From Natrinema gelatinilyticum (lineage in GTDB: Archaea; Halobacteriota; Halobacteria; Halobacteriales; Natrialbaceae), in NCBI RefSeq assembly GCF_024266705.1, contig NZ_CP100756.1:2728001-2792000 (forward strand): a stretch of DNA of 64,000 nucleotides, in the 5' to 3' direction. Position 1 is the first letter of the stretch. Each line of letters starts with the position of its first letter. The position numbers and the translations under genes were made by a program. The notes below the pieces were generated by a model. The model saw only the letters and a list, made by a program, of their open reading frames with translations. It had not been told where the DNA came from and ran no database searches. This document shows positions 8,163-17,872 of this stretch, in pieces.

Positions 8163-9389
8163 TCACCGCCGATCCGGATCGCCAAACCGGGTCAGCGGCT
8201 CGAGTTCTTCGGTGTCGACGTCCTCGAAGGCGGCGCGTGCGATGACCCGACGGTGGACTTCGTCGGCACCGTCGACGATGCGAAACTGCCGAACTGATTC
8301 GTAGAAGTCCGAGAGTGGCAGGTCTTTCCCAATACCGTTCGCACCGCACGATTGGACGGCCAGGTCGACGGCGTCCTGTGTGACGCTCGCTGTGAACACC
8401 TTGCACATGGAGACGGGAATGCGGGCCTCGTCTCCTGCGGCGATACGGTCTGCGGCGTCTCGAAGCGCGGTGCGGGCGACGTGAAGGTGTGTTTCTGCGT
8501 CGGCAATCCTGTGGCGCAGCGACTGTTTTTCGGCGAGCGCGGACCCGAACCCCTGTCGTTCGCTGAGGTAGGCCTTCGCGATGTCGAGCGAGCGCTGGGC
8601 CATGCCCGAGTAGCGCATACAGTGGGTCAGACGAGCGGGACCGAGGCGCTCCTGTGCGTGGACGAATCCCTGATTCAGTTCTCCGAGCAGGTGCTCTTCG
8701 GGGACGCGGACGTTTTCGTAGCGAATTTCGGCGTGTGACGCACCGCGATCGCCGCCGCCCATGTGAGGAACGTCCCGCACGATCTCGACGCCGTCGGCGT
8801 CCGACGGTACGAGAAAGAGCGAGCAGCCTTCGTACGGGTGGGCATCCTCGTCAGTCCGAGCGAGGACGATCAGAACGTCGGCCTCGACGCCCTGGGTCGT
8901 CCACCACTTGTGGCCGTCGACGAGCCACTCGTCCCCGTCCTTTCGTGCCGTCGTCTGAATCATCTTTGGATCCGACCCGGCACCCTGCATCGGCTCGGTC
9001 ATCGAGAAGCCGGATTTGATGTCTCCCGCGACGAGCGGCTTGAGGTAGGTTTCCGTTTGTATCTCGTCGCCGGCGAGTTCGAGAAGGTGCATATTCCCTT
9101 CGTCCGGGGCGTCGACGCGCATCGCGACCTGCCCGAGCAAGCTTCGGCCTGCTTCTTCGAACGTCGGCAGGGAATCCCGAAAACTCAACCCCATTCCGCC
9201 GTATTCTCTAGATATCTGTGGAGCGTACACGTCGTATTCGCGAGCCGCCTCGCGGAGTTCCGCGACGGTGCCACTCGAGACGGCCATCCCCCCGGCTCGT
9301 TCACGTTCGACCGGCAGGACGACCTCCTCCATCAACGCGGCGGCGCGATCGGCGACCTCGCGAGCCCGTTCACTATCATTGTATCGCAT
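8163..9389 (-). CDS. Acyl-CoA dehydrogenase family protein (ACAD10/11-like)
   Basis: 408 residues with the three-part ACAD fold. The FAD/substrate segment GFSMTEPMQGAGSDP is at about 130-145, and a middle beta domain includes DGHKWWTTQG. The C-terminal helical domain ends with the family pattern RIVDGADEVHRRVIAR. It oxidises an acyl-CoA to the enoyl-CoA and passes electrons to ETF. A ligase that could make the substrate is encoded just upstream on the same strand (9603-11222), 213 bases away. A TTCTTA box near 9411-9417 suits a leaderless start at 9389. Confidence 0.9.
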   Translation of the reverse strand: MRYNDSERAREVADRAAALMEEVVLPVERERAGGMAVSSGTVAELREAAREYDVYAPQISREYGGMGLSFRDSLPTFEEAGRSLLGQVAMRVDAPDEGNMHLLELAGDEIQTETYLKPLVAGDIKSGFSMTEPMQGAGSDPKMIQTTARKDGDEWLVDGHKWWTTQGVEADVLIVLARTDEDAHPYEGCSLFLVPSDADGVEIVRDVPHMGGGDRGASHAEIRYENVRVPEEHLLGELNQGFVHAQERLGPARLTHCMRYSGMAQRSLDIAKAYLSERQGFGSALAEKQSLRHRIADAETHLHVARTALRDAADRIAAGDEARIPVSMCKVFTASVTQDAVDLAVQSCGANGIGKDLPLSDFYESVRQFRIVDGADEVHRRVIARAAFEDVDTEELEPLTRFGDPDRR

Positions 9390-9602
9390 ACTCGGAGTAG
9401 CCCGATGGAATCCCTAAGAATAGGGAGAATCCCCACTCGATAGCAACTAGCCCAGCATTTTTTCTTTCACTGCGGTCCGAAGCCGAACCTGATCGATGCG
9501 TGTCTCGAGGTTTGGTAGTCAGCGACGATCACCCGGTCGGGACCGCGTTCGCCAGAGAACACGACGGAACGACGTCCTCGGATCGGGATTCGTTCGATCC
9601 CC

Positions 9603-11222
9603 CTATCGATCTGCCGTTTCGGCGTCGTCCACGTCGAGTTCGTCGCGTAGACCCTGCTTGTCGAACTTCCCGGTCGCAGTTTTGGGAATCCGATCGACGG
9701 TGCGGATCTCGTCGGGGAGCCACCAGTCCGGCTGGTCGAGCGTCTCCTCGAGGTGGGCCCGTAGCTGGTCCTCGTCGGAGTCGCTCTCTTCAGCGGTGAC
9801 GACAGTCGCGAGTGGCCGTTCCTGCCACTTCTCGTGCGGAACGCCGATCACTGCCGCCTCGACGACGTCCGGGTTGGCCATCAGGGCATTCTCGAGTGCG
9901 ATCGACGAGATCCACTCGCCGCCGCTCTTGATGACGTCTTTCGCCCGATCGACGATTTCGACGTACCCATCTTCATCGACAGTGACGATGTCGCCGGTCT
10001 TGAGCCAGTTCCCCTCGAAGTCGTCCTCGTTGGCCTGTGGTCGGTTGTAGTACTCCGTGATGACCGACGGCCCACGGACCCACAGCTCGCCGGCGGCTTC
10101 GCCGTCCCAGGCGACGTCTTCGCCATCGTCGTCGACGACGCGCATCTCGAGACCGGGGGAGAGCAGTCCCTGTTTGCGTCGCTTTTCGTACTTCTGACTG
10201 CGGTCTACGTCGTCCATCCGAGCCTTCGGCCGGGACACCGAGCCGATGCTCATCGTCTCGGTCATTCCCCACGCGTGTTCGACGGTGACGTCGAACTCGT
10301 CTTCGTAGCGGCGCATCATCTCCTCGGGCGCGGCACTGCCGCCGACGACGACCCGCTCCAGGCTCGAGAGGTCGCCGCCGTGTTCGTCGACGTGTTCGAG
10401 TAGGTCGATCCAGACGGTCGGGACGCCGGCGGTCATCGTCACTCCCTCTCGCTCGATCAGTTCGAGCAGGTCGGCTGCGCTGGGCGACGGACCGGGGTAG
10501 ACCTGGGTTGCACCGGCCATCGTGGCAGCGTAGGGAAACTCCCAGGAGTTGACGTGGAACATCGGTACGACGGGCATGACGACGTCGCGTTCGCTGATGT
10601 CGAGTCCAGCGGGAGTCATCACCATCATCGCGTGGGCGTAGATCATCTTGTGGGTGTATTCGACGCCCTTCGGTCGGCCCGTGGTTCCCGACGTGTAGCA
10701 CATCCCAGCTGGGAAGTCCTCCTCGAGGTCGGGCATCTCCTCGTCCGTGATCGGATCGGACTCCGCGATCAGGTCCTCGTAGGCGACGGCATCGATATCG
10801 GTCTCAGGGGCCGTCTCGTCCATGACGACGACCCGCTCGACGGGGAGGTCCGACCAGAGCCGTTCGATCGTCTCGAACGGCTCTCCAGGGTCGACGAAGA
10901 GGATATCGTCGCCCGCATCCTCGACGATGAAGACGATGTCATCGTCGCCCAATTGAACGTTGATCGTGTGTAACTGGGCTCCGGAAAGCGGCGCAGCGTA
11001 GTACGTCTCGAGGTGTCGATGGTGGTTCCAGCCGAACGTCCCGATCCGGTCCCCGGAACCGAAGTCACGGTCCGCGAGTGCAGCGAGGAGCGATCGGACT
11101 CGGGTTCCGAACTCGCCGTAGGAGGTGTCGACGATTCCGTCGCGGGTCCGAGAGAGTAACCGCGTCTCCGGAAAGAGATTCGTCGGTCGCCAGAAGAACG
11201 GCCGTATCGTCAGGTCAGTCAT
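9603..11222 (-). CDS. Fatty acyl-CoA ligase (AMP-forming)
   Basis: 539 residues of the ANL superfamily. The P-loop is CYTSGTTGRPKGVEYTHKM, the adenine-binding segment EHAWGMTETM, the hinge WLKTGDI and the C-terminal catalytic Lys lies in KTATGKFDKQ. The pattern matches medium/long-chain acyl-CoA synthetases: it activates a carboxylic acid with ATP and CoA through an acyl-adenylate. ATG 11222 is preferred over the preceding TTG. With the acyl-CoA dehydrogenase downstream it could start a beta-oxidation route. The chain length preference cannot be read from sequence. Confidence 0.92.
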   Translation of the reverse strand: MTDLTIRPFFWRPTNLFPETRLLSRTRDGIVDTSYGEFGTRVRSLLAALADRDFGSGDRIGTFGWNHHRHLETYYAAPLSGAQLHTINVQLGDDDIVFIVEDAGDDILFVDPGEPFETIERLWSDLPVERVVVMDETAPETDIDAVAYEDLIAESDPITDEEMPDLEEDFPAGMCYTSGTTGRPKGVEYTHKMIYAHAMMVMTPAGLDISERDVVMPVVPMFHVNSWEFPYAATMAGATQVYPGPSPSAADLLELIEREGVTMTAGVPTVWIDLLEHVDEHGGDLSSLERVVVGGSAAPEEMMRRYEDEFDVTVEHAWGMTETMSIGSVSRPKARMDDVDRSQKYEKRRKQGLLSPGLEMRVVDDDGEDVAWDGEAAGELWVRGPSVITEYYNRPQANEDDFEGNWLKTGDIVTVDEDGYVEIVDRAKDVIKSGGEWISSIALENALMANPDVVEAAVIGVPHEKWQERPLATVVTAEESDSDEDQLRAHLEETLDQPDWWLPDEIRTVDRIPKTATGKFDKQGLRDELDVDDAETADR

Positions 11223-11763
11223 CAACGCTCACCACCAGTCGCACTACTCAAATTACGCCACCTCCCGGGACATGACGTCGAGTTCTCGAGTCGGTCGATG
11301 TGGCTCAGACGCCTCCCCTGGAACCGTCGAACGGAGTCAGTCGGACTACTCATCACACTGCAATCAGGGGAAAGATCAGATATAAGCGTGATGTATATAT
11401 TCGGAGAGGAACCGTGCTGAGTTACGCTCCTTGGAACTGAATACGGTACCCTGGCTGCGGACCGAGGGGCCGAAAACATAACACAAAAACCATTGAATTA
11501 CAGACGTGTGTGACACCGAGATAGTCGTCCCTAAGAGACGGAGCGCGTCTCGATTCCTCTCGTGATCGGTTTTCACTCGCGGCCGTTCGTTGCCGTCGAA
11601 GATGTCTCAGACTCGAGAATATCGCCATTCGCGCCGTGCGGACTCAGCCGTCTGTTCGTGCTACCCGAAATAGTAGCGGAATCGGTAGAGCCTCCGAATC
11701 ATCTGGATTATCAGAAATGGTAATTGGCAGATGGTTTTTTACTATTGGGGAGGAGTGTATATA
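11223..11763. other. Intergenic with AT-rich promoter-like patches
   Basis: No convincing gene. The patch 11379-11400 (ATATAAGCG and TATATATTC) and the stretch 11735-11763 are AT-rich. The latter holds TTTACTATT (about 11737-11745), about 27 bases upstream of the ATG at 11764, and a GGGGAGGAG run, so it is probably the arlI promoter. Confidence 0.5.
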
Positions 11764-12638
11764 ATGGCTGTTGACGAGACCAACCAGTCGGACGCCGAGG
11801 ACTTTCTGAGGGTGATGAATCCGACCTATGTCGGAGGATGAACGATCCCACGAGTCGGGTCCAGTATCGAATTGGACCGTCCGGGTCGACGAATACACGT
11901 GGGAGGTGTTTATGTCCGAATACGGGTACGCCGACGAGATTTCCGTCCTCTATCCGGACGAGGCGGACGATCAGCTCGGACTCGATACGAACGAGAGGCG
12001 TTCGAGGGGGCCGAGCGGAGACGACTGGGACCGAGTCGACTTCGATCCGACGGCGTACCTCGGTCACCAGCCGGACGACGTAGCCAACACTCTGCTCCCG
12101 GTAGCCGGCGACGCTGCTGACGCGCTCTGGGACCGGTTCGCAGAGTACGTCGACCCGGAGACGACGTCAGTCGTCAAAGACATCTGGTCGTGGGAACACT
12201 ACAAGTGGGAATACTATTACGAAGCCAACGGGAGTCGCCCTCGCGACTCCAACGGCGATATCGTCCATCACGACGAGAAAGACGCACTCGGTTTCGACCC
12301 CGACACGCTCGAGGGACGACTCGCAGCCGGCAACGACGCCGCACTGGAACTCGACGACGTCGTCGAGGAACGAACCGTCAATGTACGGGAAGAGATAGAC
12401 GAAGACGAGTTCTTCTCGACTGCGGCGGGCAACATGACTGTCGCCAACCGGTACGACCTCGAGAAGACGGTCCCGATCGAGAAAAAGACTCACTTCCGCG
12501 AGGTCGAGCGCTACTGGGTGAACAAACCCTACGCTTACGTCGTCATTTTCCATTCGGAGAAGGAAAACGAGAAGAAGTACTGCATGGTCGAGCCGTACCA
12601 GAACGAGATCGAACTGGAGCTTCAAGAGTTCCTCTCGG
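11764..12638 (+). pseudogene. arlI: Archaellum ATPase ArlI (FlaI), 5' fragment with frameshift
   Basis: A 25-codon frame from ATG 11764 (MAVDETNQSDAEDFLRVMNP) looks like an ArlI N-terminus; it stops at 11839-11841 while a second frame opens at 11828, so a one-base shift near 11800-11835 is likely. The second frame shows ArlI N-domain hallmarks: DEYTWEVFMSEYG, DIWSWEHYKWEYYYE, NRYDLEKTVPIEKK and YWVNKPYAYVVIFHSEKENE. ArlI powers archaellum assembly and rotation. The frame is cut at 12638 by an IS element and resumes at 13579. No Walker motifs survive anywhere, so it cannot be a functional ATPase. Confidence 0.72.
12631..12638 (+). repeat. Target-site duplication CCTCTCGG (left copy; right copy 13571-13578)
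   Basis: The 8-bp word CCTCTCGG flanks the IS on both sides. Removing the IS and one copy restores an uninterrupted reading frame through LQEFLSGKLRTAIKYSEDD, so this is a clean, fairly recent insertion. An 8-bp duplication is known for the ISH1 group of the IS5 family. Confidence 0.9.
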
Positions 12639-13570
12639 TGCTTTATTGAAAACGACAGACGGCGTCGGGACTGTTCCGTAATAATTTGAGAGAACGAGGT
12701 CGAGAAGCCGATTATGGCAGTCGCACTCCTCGACCTCGTTGAGAAGGCACTACGTGTAGCAAAACAAGCTTTGGGAAATCACGCGGGGAAGCCCGAGTCA
12801 GGCGGGCTTCCCCGCGAAGCACACATCGTTGCTCATTGTATTCGGAAGGAAGAAGGCCACACGTTCACCGAACTCGTCGATCGGCTCGGGCTTATGCCAG
12901 ATATCTGCGAGCGTCTTGGCATTCACCCAGATGCATTGCCTGACCCAACGACGTTCTACCACTCGCTTGACCGATACGCGATGTACGTCTGGCGGGCGTT
13001 GCTGCGCGCTTCCGCGCAGCAACTCCGCCACTCCGGCCACGTCGCTCTCGACAGTACGTTCTTCGAACGGAAGCAAGCCTCACAGTACTACCTACAGCGA
13101 CAGGATCGAGCGGTGAAGACGATCAAAGCGACGACACTCACCGATACAGAGTCGCTGGCGGTGCTGGACGTGCATTGTTGTATCGAGCGTGAACATGACA
13201 CGAAGGCTGGCCCGCGGGTCGTCCGCTGAAATGCGGACGACCTGCGGGCCGTCGTCGCCGATAACGGATTTCAGGACTGGCACACCGAATACGAGTTGTC
13301 TGGGTACGATCTCGAATACCTCGTTCATCACCGTGGATCGACGCCGATGGCTGCTGCGCATAACGCACTCAATCAGGAGAACGGGTACACGCAACGCTGG
13401 ATGGCAGAAACGTCTTACTCGACCACGAAGCGAACACAAGCCTCCGCCTTGCGTTCGCGGTTCTGGTACCGACAGGTCCGTGAAATTGTCCTCATGTTCG
13501 CTCTTCACAACATCAAGAAGGTGGCTGAGAAGCTATGATCGTGCTGCCGTACCGCATTTTCAATAGAGCA
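12639..13570 (+). mobile_element. IS5-family (ISH1-group-like) insertion sequence
   Basis: 932 bp. The terminal inverted repeats are TGCTTTATTGAAAACG on the left and, reverse-complemented, TGCTCTATTGAAAATG on the right. One transposase gene lies inside in the plus direction. The element splits the arlI remnant. The name of the exact IS was not determined. Confidence 0.88.
12714..13538 (+). pseudogene. IS5-family transposase with one nonsense codon
   Basis: A single frame of 275 codons is broken only by TGA at 13227-13229, between VVR and NADDL, where an Arg (CGA) is the likely ancestral codon. The DDE residues can be read: first Asp in HVALDSTFFERK, second in VVADNGFQDW, Glu in the RWMAETSYSTTKR segment. 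Both halves look fresh, so the copy may still be mobilised in trans. Confidence 0.85.
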
Positions 13571-13578
13571 CCTCTCGG

Positions 13579-14123
13579 GAAAACTTCGGACGGCGATCAA
13601 GTACTCCGAGGACGACATCAAAGAGAAGGCGACCGAGAACGGCCGCCGGACGGTCATCGAAGACGAAACTCGAAGTACCGTCAATCCCGTCGACCTCGGT
13701 GAATTTTCGTACGAAACCGGTTCAGATATCATCGCGTACGAAGGCGCCGGCGTCGTTAGGGCAGACGAAACTGGAAGCGCCGTCGTCAAGCGACCGCAGG
13801 TGACGTGTCATCCGGAGAGCGAGACGGTGGTCATCTCGTTGACTGAGGTCAAAGCGTCTGACCAATCGGTTCAGTACACTGATAGTTTCGGGTTCACCAT
13901 GACGGAGCGAGAACGAAAAACGCACTTCGAGGACGGAGTTTCCAACGTCTCGATACGAATGAACACCTCCTACGAGCGTGCGTGGAACGCGTCGCTCGAG
14001 CGATCCGGCTGGGAAATGACCGGGTCGGAAGGCGGTGACATACTCGCAACATGTGAAGATAGCGGTGGCAAGACGGTGGACAGTGTCGTGATCACGGTCG
14101 TCGAGACGGACGTCGAATACTGA
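13579..14123 (+). pseudogene. ArlI fragment fused to a pilin-like (DUF7289-type) tail
   Basis: After the IS the arlI frame continues (GKLRTAIKYSEDDIKEKATE, RRTVIEDETR) to about 13672. It then turns without a stop into an unrelated sequence: SYETGSDIIAYEGAGVVRAD, and later NVSIRMNTSYERAWNASLE, ending at TGA 14121-14123. The second part resembles the C-terminal halves of haloarchaeal type IV pilin-like proteins, with an AYEGGAVFR-type motif. The simplest reading is a deletion that removed the ArlI ATPase core and joined two genes. The pilin-family name is tentative. Confidence 0.6.
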
Positions 14124-14188
14124 GATCACGTTGATCATCGGTCACCCGGTCATCGGTCAGGCTGCCCCAGTGATAGCGTCCCCGGTCG

Positions 14189-15165
14189 CTAGTCCCACTC
14201 CCCCGGTATCAATGCGCGCAATCCCGCCCGAGCGGTCAGTGCTTCGACGCGTCCGGCTCTGTCGTCGCCGTCAGTATCGAGGGAGAGTCCATTCGAGAGG
14301 CGCTGCGGTTCGGCCATCGGCGTTCCGTCGGCGTGGGCGGTTCGGCGTTCAGTACCGATCCGTCGCCGTCGTCCGGGCTCCAGGGGACGTCGACGCCAGC
14401 GAGCCCTCGCCTGAGGAGATACTCTGCGGCCTCGACGAGCGTCCCACAAGACGGCGGGTGGCCGATCACACCGATCGGGCCGCGATCGGTGAAGAAGCGA
14501 ATCACGTACTCCCCACCCGTCTCACCGTTGCCTTCCCTCGCTCCGTGACCCGCCGTTTCACCTTCCGTCGATTCGCGTTCCGTCACTCCGCATTCTGTCG
14601 ATGCACCTTCCATTGCGTCGTCTCCAGGCCTGTCGTTTCGACCCTCGAAATCAGTCTCACCGTGGACTCCGCTCGGGCCTGCGTTTCCATCACCAGCGTC
14701 CAACTGACCGTCCGTCTCTAGCCGCTCGAGACGCAGATTCCAGGCGTCACGGGAGTAGGGTTCGATCGCCGAAGGCGAGTCGACGAGGTCGGTGACCCTG
14801 TGGGCGTGATACTCGACGTTGGTCGTCCCCGCCAACAGCAGATACCCCCGGCCGTTGGTGTGAACCGCCTCGGCCTGCTCTGCCGATAGATCGCGCGATC
14901 GATGTCCGTCCATGTCATCGTCTGTCGAAGCTCGTTCGCTCGAGACTCCCGAAGCGAATCACCGCACGCCTCGACGGCCACGAACAGCGGTGGGATCGCA
15001 TCGACCGTCGGGACGTACTCGAGACGGGTCTCGTCGACGTTGCGATCCATCAGGCACGCGTCTGCGCGGATATCCTAGCCCAGCACTTCGAGGAAGGGTT
15101 CGACGAACAGGGTTCGCGTCTCACGTACGTCTGCCGGCGGCGAGGGTTTCGGAACGAAGGCTCCA
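14189..15165 (-). pseudogene. Decayed gene of unknown product downstream of cheR
   Basis: Coding-like sequence runs from just after cheR, but in pieces. About 15165-14925 reads VRIRISSPDGAFVPK, then a TAG near 15074-15076, then MDRNVDETRLEYVPTVDAIP. A shift near 14920 leads into 14913-14236 (YLLLAGTTNVEYHAHRVTDL, then a Glu/Gly/Thr-rich linker, then FFTDRGPIGVIGHPPSCG). A third frame closes the gene at 14189 (MAEPQRLSNGLSLDTDGDDR). The middle frame alone could encode a 225-residue protein from ATG 14913. I do not recognise the family. Confidence 0.45.
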
Positions 15166-16095
15166 TCAGGACTCGAGATTCGAATTCGAACGCCAGTTGA
15201 ATCGTCTGACGTCCGTTTTCGTAGCTTCCCGCTGATAGATACGCAGACGGGCCTTGCGAACCACGAACGACGACTGGAGGTTCGGCGGAATCGTCTCTGC
15301 CTTCCCGATGACGAGGTACCCCTCCGGACGAAGCGACCGGGCTATCGTCTCGAGCATCGACTCCTTATACGCGTTGTCGATATAGATAAACAGGTTGCGA
15401 CAGACGACGAGGTCGAAGCCCGACTTCGGTTCGTCGTTGATCAGGTCGTGTCGTTGGAACCGGACGTTTTGTTTCACGTCATCGCCGATTCGGTACGTTC
15501 GGCCATCGACGTCGACGTATCGGGTGTAATCGTCGAGAAATGAGAGCTGATCGTCGAGATTGACGGTCCGAGACTCCTCGTAGACGCCCGTTCGAGCCGT
15601 CTCGAGTGCCGGTGAACTGATGTCGGTTCCGAGGATGGCCACCTTCGATTCGTCGATATCTGGATCGTCGCAGGCGAGCATCGACAGCGAGTAGGGTTCT
15701 CGGCCGTCAGCACACGCCGCGCTCCACACCCGAATAGTCCGATTGTTCGCTGAGAGCCTGCGGAGGACGACTCGGATTCCCGACCAGACGTCGGGGTTGC
15801 GAAAGAAGCCCGTGACGTTGATACTCAGTGCTTCGAGTAGCGCTTCCTGTTCGTCAGGATCGTTCCGCAGTGTTTCGAAATAGGTGTCGTACGTTTCGCT
15901 CTGGGTGCGGCGCATCCGGGAGGAGACGCGTCTGTCTAGGTAGCTGTCGTTGTAGTGGCTCGTCGCAAAGGACAATTCGTCCTCGACGAACGCGAGGAGA
16001 TCACCGAACGCGTCGGTACTGTCGCTATCGTCACCGTTGCCACCATCGGTATCGTCTCGAGCGTGTCCGGCGTCGCCATCGGTGTCACCGATCAC
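15166..16095 (-). CDS. cheR: Chemotaxis protein methyltransferase CheR
   Basis: 309 residues. An acidic Asp/Gly N-terminus (about 1-28), the small helical CheR_N domain and the SAM-dependent methyltransferase domain are seen, with WSAACADGREPYSLSML, LGTDISSPALETARTG and DLVVCRNLFIYID. CheR methylates glutamates on chemoreceptors for adaptation. It overlaps the end of cheD by four bases (ATGA), so it is translationally coupled as the last gene of the che operon. Confidence 0.95.
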   Translation of the reverse strand: MIGDTDGDAGHARDDTDGGNGDDSDSTDAFGDLLAFVEDELSFATSHYNDSYLDRRVSSRMRRTQSETYDTYFETLRNDPDEQEALLEALSINVTGFFRNPDVWSGIRVVLRRLSANNRTIRVWSAACADGREPYSLSMLACDDPDIDESKVAILGTDISSPALETARTGVYEESRTVNLDDQLSFLDDYTRYVDVDGRTYRIGDDVKQNVRFQRHDLINDEPKSGFDLVVCRNLFIYIDNAYKESMLETIARSLRPEGYLVIGKAETIPPNLQSSFVVRKARLRIYQREATKTDVRRFNWRSNSNLES

Positions 16096-16607
16096 AGCTC
16101 TTTCACTCCGGTTTCACCGTTTGAGGTCTTCACGACGAGTTTTCCGGTGCCGGGAGTGAACTCGACGGTCCGGCCGTGATCACCGCCGACGTCCTCTGCT
16201 TTGAGCGGGACACCGAGTTTCTCGAGTTCCTCTTTCGCGGCGGCGATGTTTCGCTGTCCGACGCCGTCACCGAAGCTTTCGAACTCGAACATATCGCTCC
16301 CGCCAGTGATCTTCGCTTCGACAGTGGTGTAGTGAGCACCTTGCTCGACCATTCGTCGGAGGAGCGCTCGGATCGCCGTGTCGGCGTACTTTCCGGGTTT
16401 GCGATCGCTGTTGTCTGCGGCATCGCCGTCGGGCAACATGACGTGTGCTAACCCCCCGATCCCGGAGTTCGGATCGTACAGTGCGATGGCGAGACACGAG
16501 CCGAGTCCGTAGGACTTGAGCGTGTCGTCACCTTCGCTGACGACCAGTTCGGAGATACCGACCTGGACGGGCGTTGGTGCGCCTGGTTCAGTACCGTAGG
16601 TTTTCAT
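16092..16607 (-). CDS. cheD: Chemoreceptor glutamine deamidase CheD
   Basis: 171 residues. The papain-like catalytic triad is visible: Cys in SYGLGSCLAIALYD, His in GGLAHVMLPD and Thr in EAKITGGSDMF. CheD deamidates receptor glutamines and interacts with CheC to tune adaptation. The start ATG 16607 overlaps the cheC2 stop (ATGA). The in-frame extension up to 16886 lies antisense-like over cheC2 and is rejected. Confidence 0.95.
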   Translation of the reverse strand: MKTYGTEPGAPTPVQVGISELVVSEGDDTLKSYGLGSCLAIALYDPNSGIGGLAHVMLPDGDAADNSDRKPGKYADTAIRALLRRMVEQGAHYTTVEAKITGGSDMFEFESFGDGVGQRNIAAAKEELEKLGVPLKAEDVGGDHGRTVEFTPGTGKLVVKTSNGETGVKEL

Positions 16608-17872
16608 GTAATATCGACTTCCTGGAACTCTGCCGTCGTCGGCGTTTCTTCGATCCGATCGACGTCGAGGTCGTTCAACGCGCGCTCGAGGTCCGATTCG
16701 TCGGGAATCGCGTACACCTCGCAATTGAACTCGCGGTCGTCGGCCACCACGACCGTATCGAAGATGAACGCGAAGTCCTGATTTTCGCCGAGTTGAATAA
16801 TGACTGGATCGACGGCTGCGGCGCCGATGTCGTGGATGAATTTCGGCGTCGAATGGTCGATCGTCGTATCCAGGACGTTTGCCCACCCGTCGAGAAATCC
16901 ACTGGCCATGATGTTGCCCAGTTCCGTAATCGCGCTCGTCCCCATCTCGCCGAAGCCGTCTTCTTCGACGTTCATCGGGACCATCGCGTCGACGATTTCG
17001 TGGGCCGACTCCTCGTCGAACAAGAAGAGGAGATAGCCGCTTGGCATTCCGTCGAACTCGAAGGCGACACCGACGAGTTTTTGATTGGCTACCTGCGCTG
17101 GGATCGCCTCGAGCGAGACGAAGTTCAGTCGCCGGATCTCGACGCTGGTATCGATTCCGGTCAACGTCGTCGCGGTCTTTGCTACCTCTTCGGCGCCGCG
17201 CTCGGCCATCCGATCGAAGCCGTCGAGTTTGTCGTACTCGATGCCGTCGCTGGTTCGCAGTCGCTCTAGAAGCGTCGACATCGACTTGCGTTTCGGGAAG
17301 AGATAGTGACTGAAGCCTACTTCGGTGCCGACGGTTTCGATCTGGCTCTGGAACAGCAAGGCGAGGTCGTCGTCGGCTGGCGCCTCGTCGATGTCACCGA
17401 AAAACGGCTCGGCGGATTCGCCCTCGACGAATTCGGGCGTCGACACGTCGATGACCGCCTCGAGCACGTCGGCCCAGCCGTCGATGAACCCACTGTTCAT
17501 GATGTGACCGACTTCGGTCGCGGCACTTTTCGTCATCTCGTCGAACTCGTCGACGTCGCCGATGTCGGTATCGACGTCCGCGTCTGAACTGGCTCCGGCA
17601 AGCAGTGTCTCGACGACCCGGAGCGCGTTTTCGCGCTCGAAGACGAGGACAGAGTACCCCTCGATCGCGCCGGTCAGTTTGACTCGAACGCCGACTTTCT
17701 CGGTCGAATCCTCGAAGTCGTATCGGATCTCCTGGCCCCGCATGAAGTTGAGTTTCGTTACGCCAACCTGCGTTTCGACGCCTAGCATGTGGGTAAGTCG
17801 GCCCGCCGCGAGCCCGGCGCCCTCTCGAGCCATCCGGTAGAACGTGCCGAGTGCGTTGACGTCGAGTTTCAT
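16604..17872 (-). CDS. cheC: CheC-family protein with two CheC domains
   Basis: 422 residues made of two CheC-like halves (about 1-205 and 215-415). Each carries the phosphatase-type helix motif: EVGHIMNSGFIDGWADVLE in the first half, ELGNIMASGFLDGWANVLD in the second. CheC proteins dephosphorylate CheY-P and bind CheD. The tandem layout is known from haloarchaea. It is coupled by ATGA overlaps to cheC1 upstream and cheD downstream. Confidence 0.92.
   Translation of the reverse strand: MKLDVNALGTFYRMAREGAGLAAGRLTHMLGVETQVGVTKLNFMRGQEIRYDFEDSTEKVGVRVKLTGAIEGYSVLVFERENALRVVETLLAGASSDADVDTDIGDVDEFDEMTKSAATEVGHIMNSGFIDGWADVLEAVIDVSTPEFVEGESAEPFFGDIDEAPADDDLALLFQSQIETVGTEVGFSHYLFPKRKSMSTLLERLRTSDGIEYDKLDGFDRMAERGAEEVAKTATTLTGIDTSVEIRRLNFVSLEAIPAQVANQKLVGVAFEFDGMPSGYLLFLFDEESAHEIVDAMVPMNVEEDGFGEMGTSAITELGNIMASGFLDGWANVLDTTIDHSTPKFIHDIGAAAVDPVIIQLGENQDFAFIFDTVVVADDREFNCEVYAIPDESDLERALNDLDVDRIEETPTTAEFQEVDIT

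Noticed and set aside
16092..16886. A longer CheD with about 90 more N-terminal residues
   Set aside because: The extension is arginine-rich, overlies cheC2 and ignores the ATGA junction at 16604-16607.
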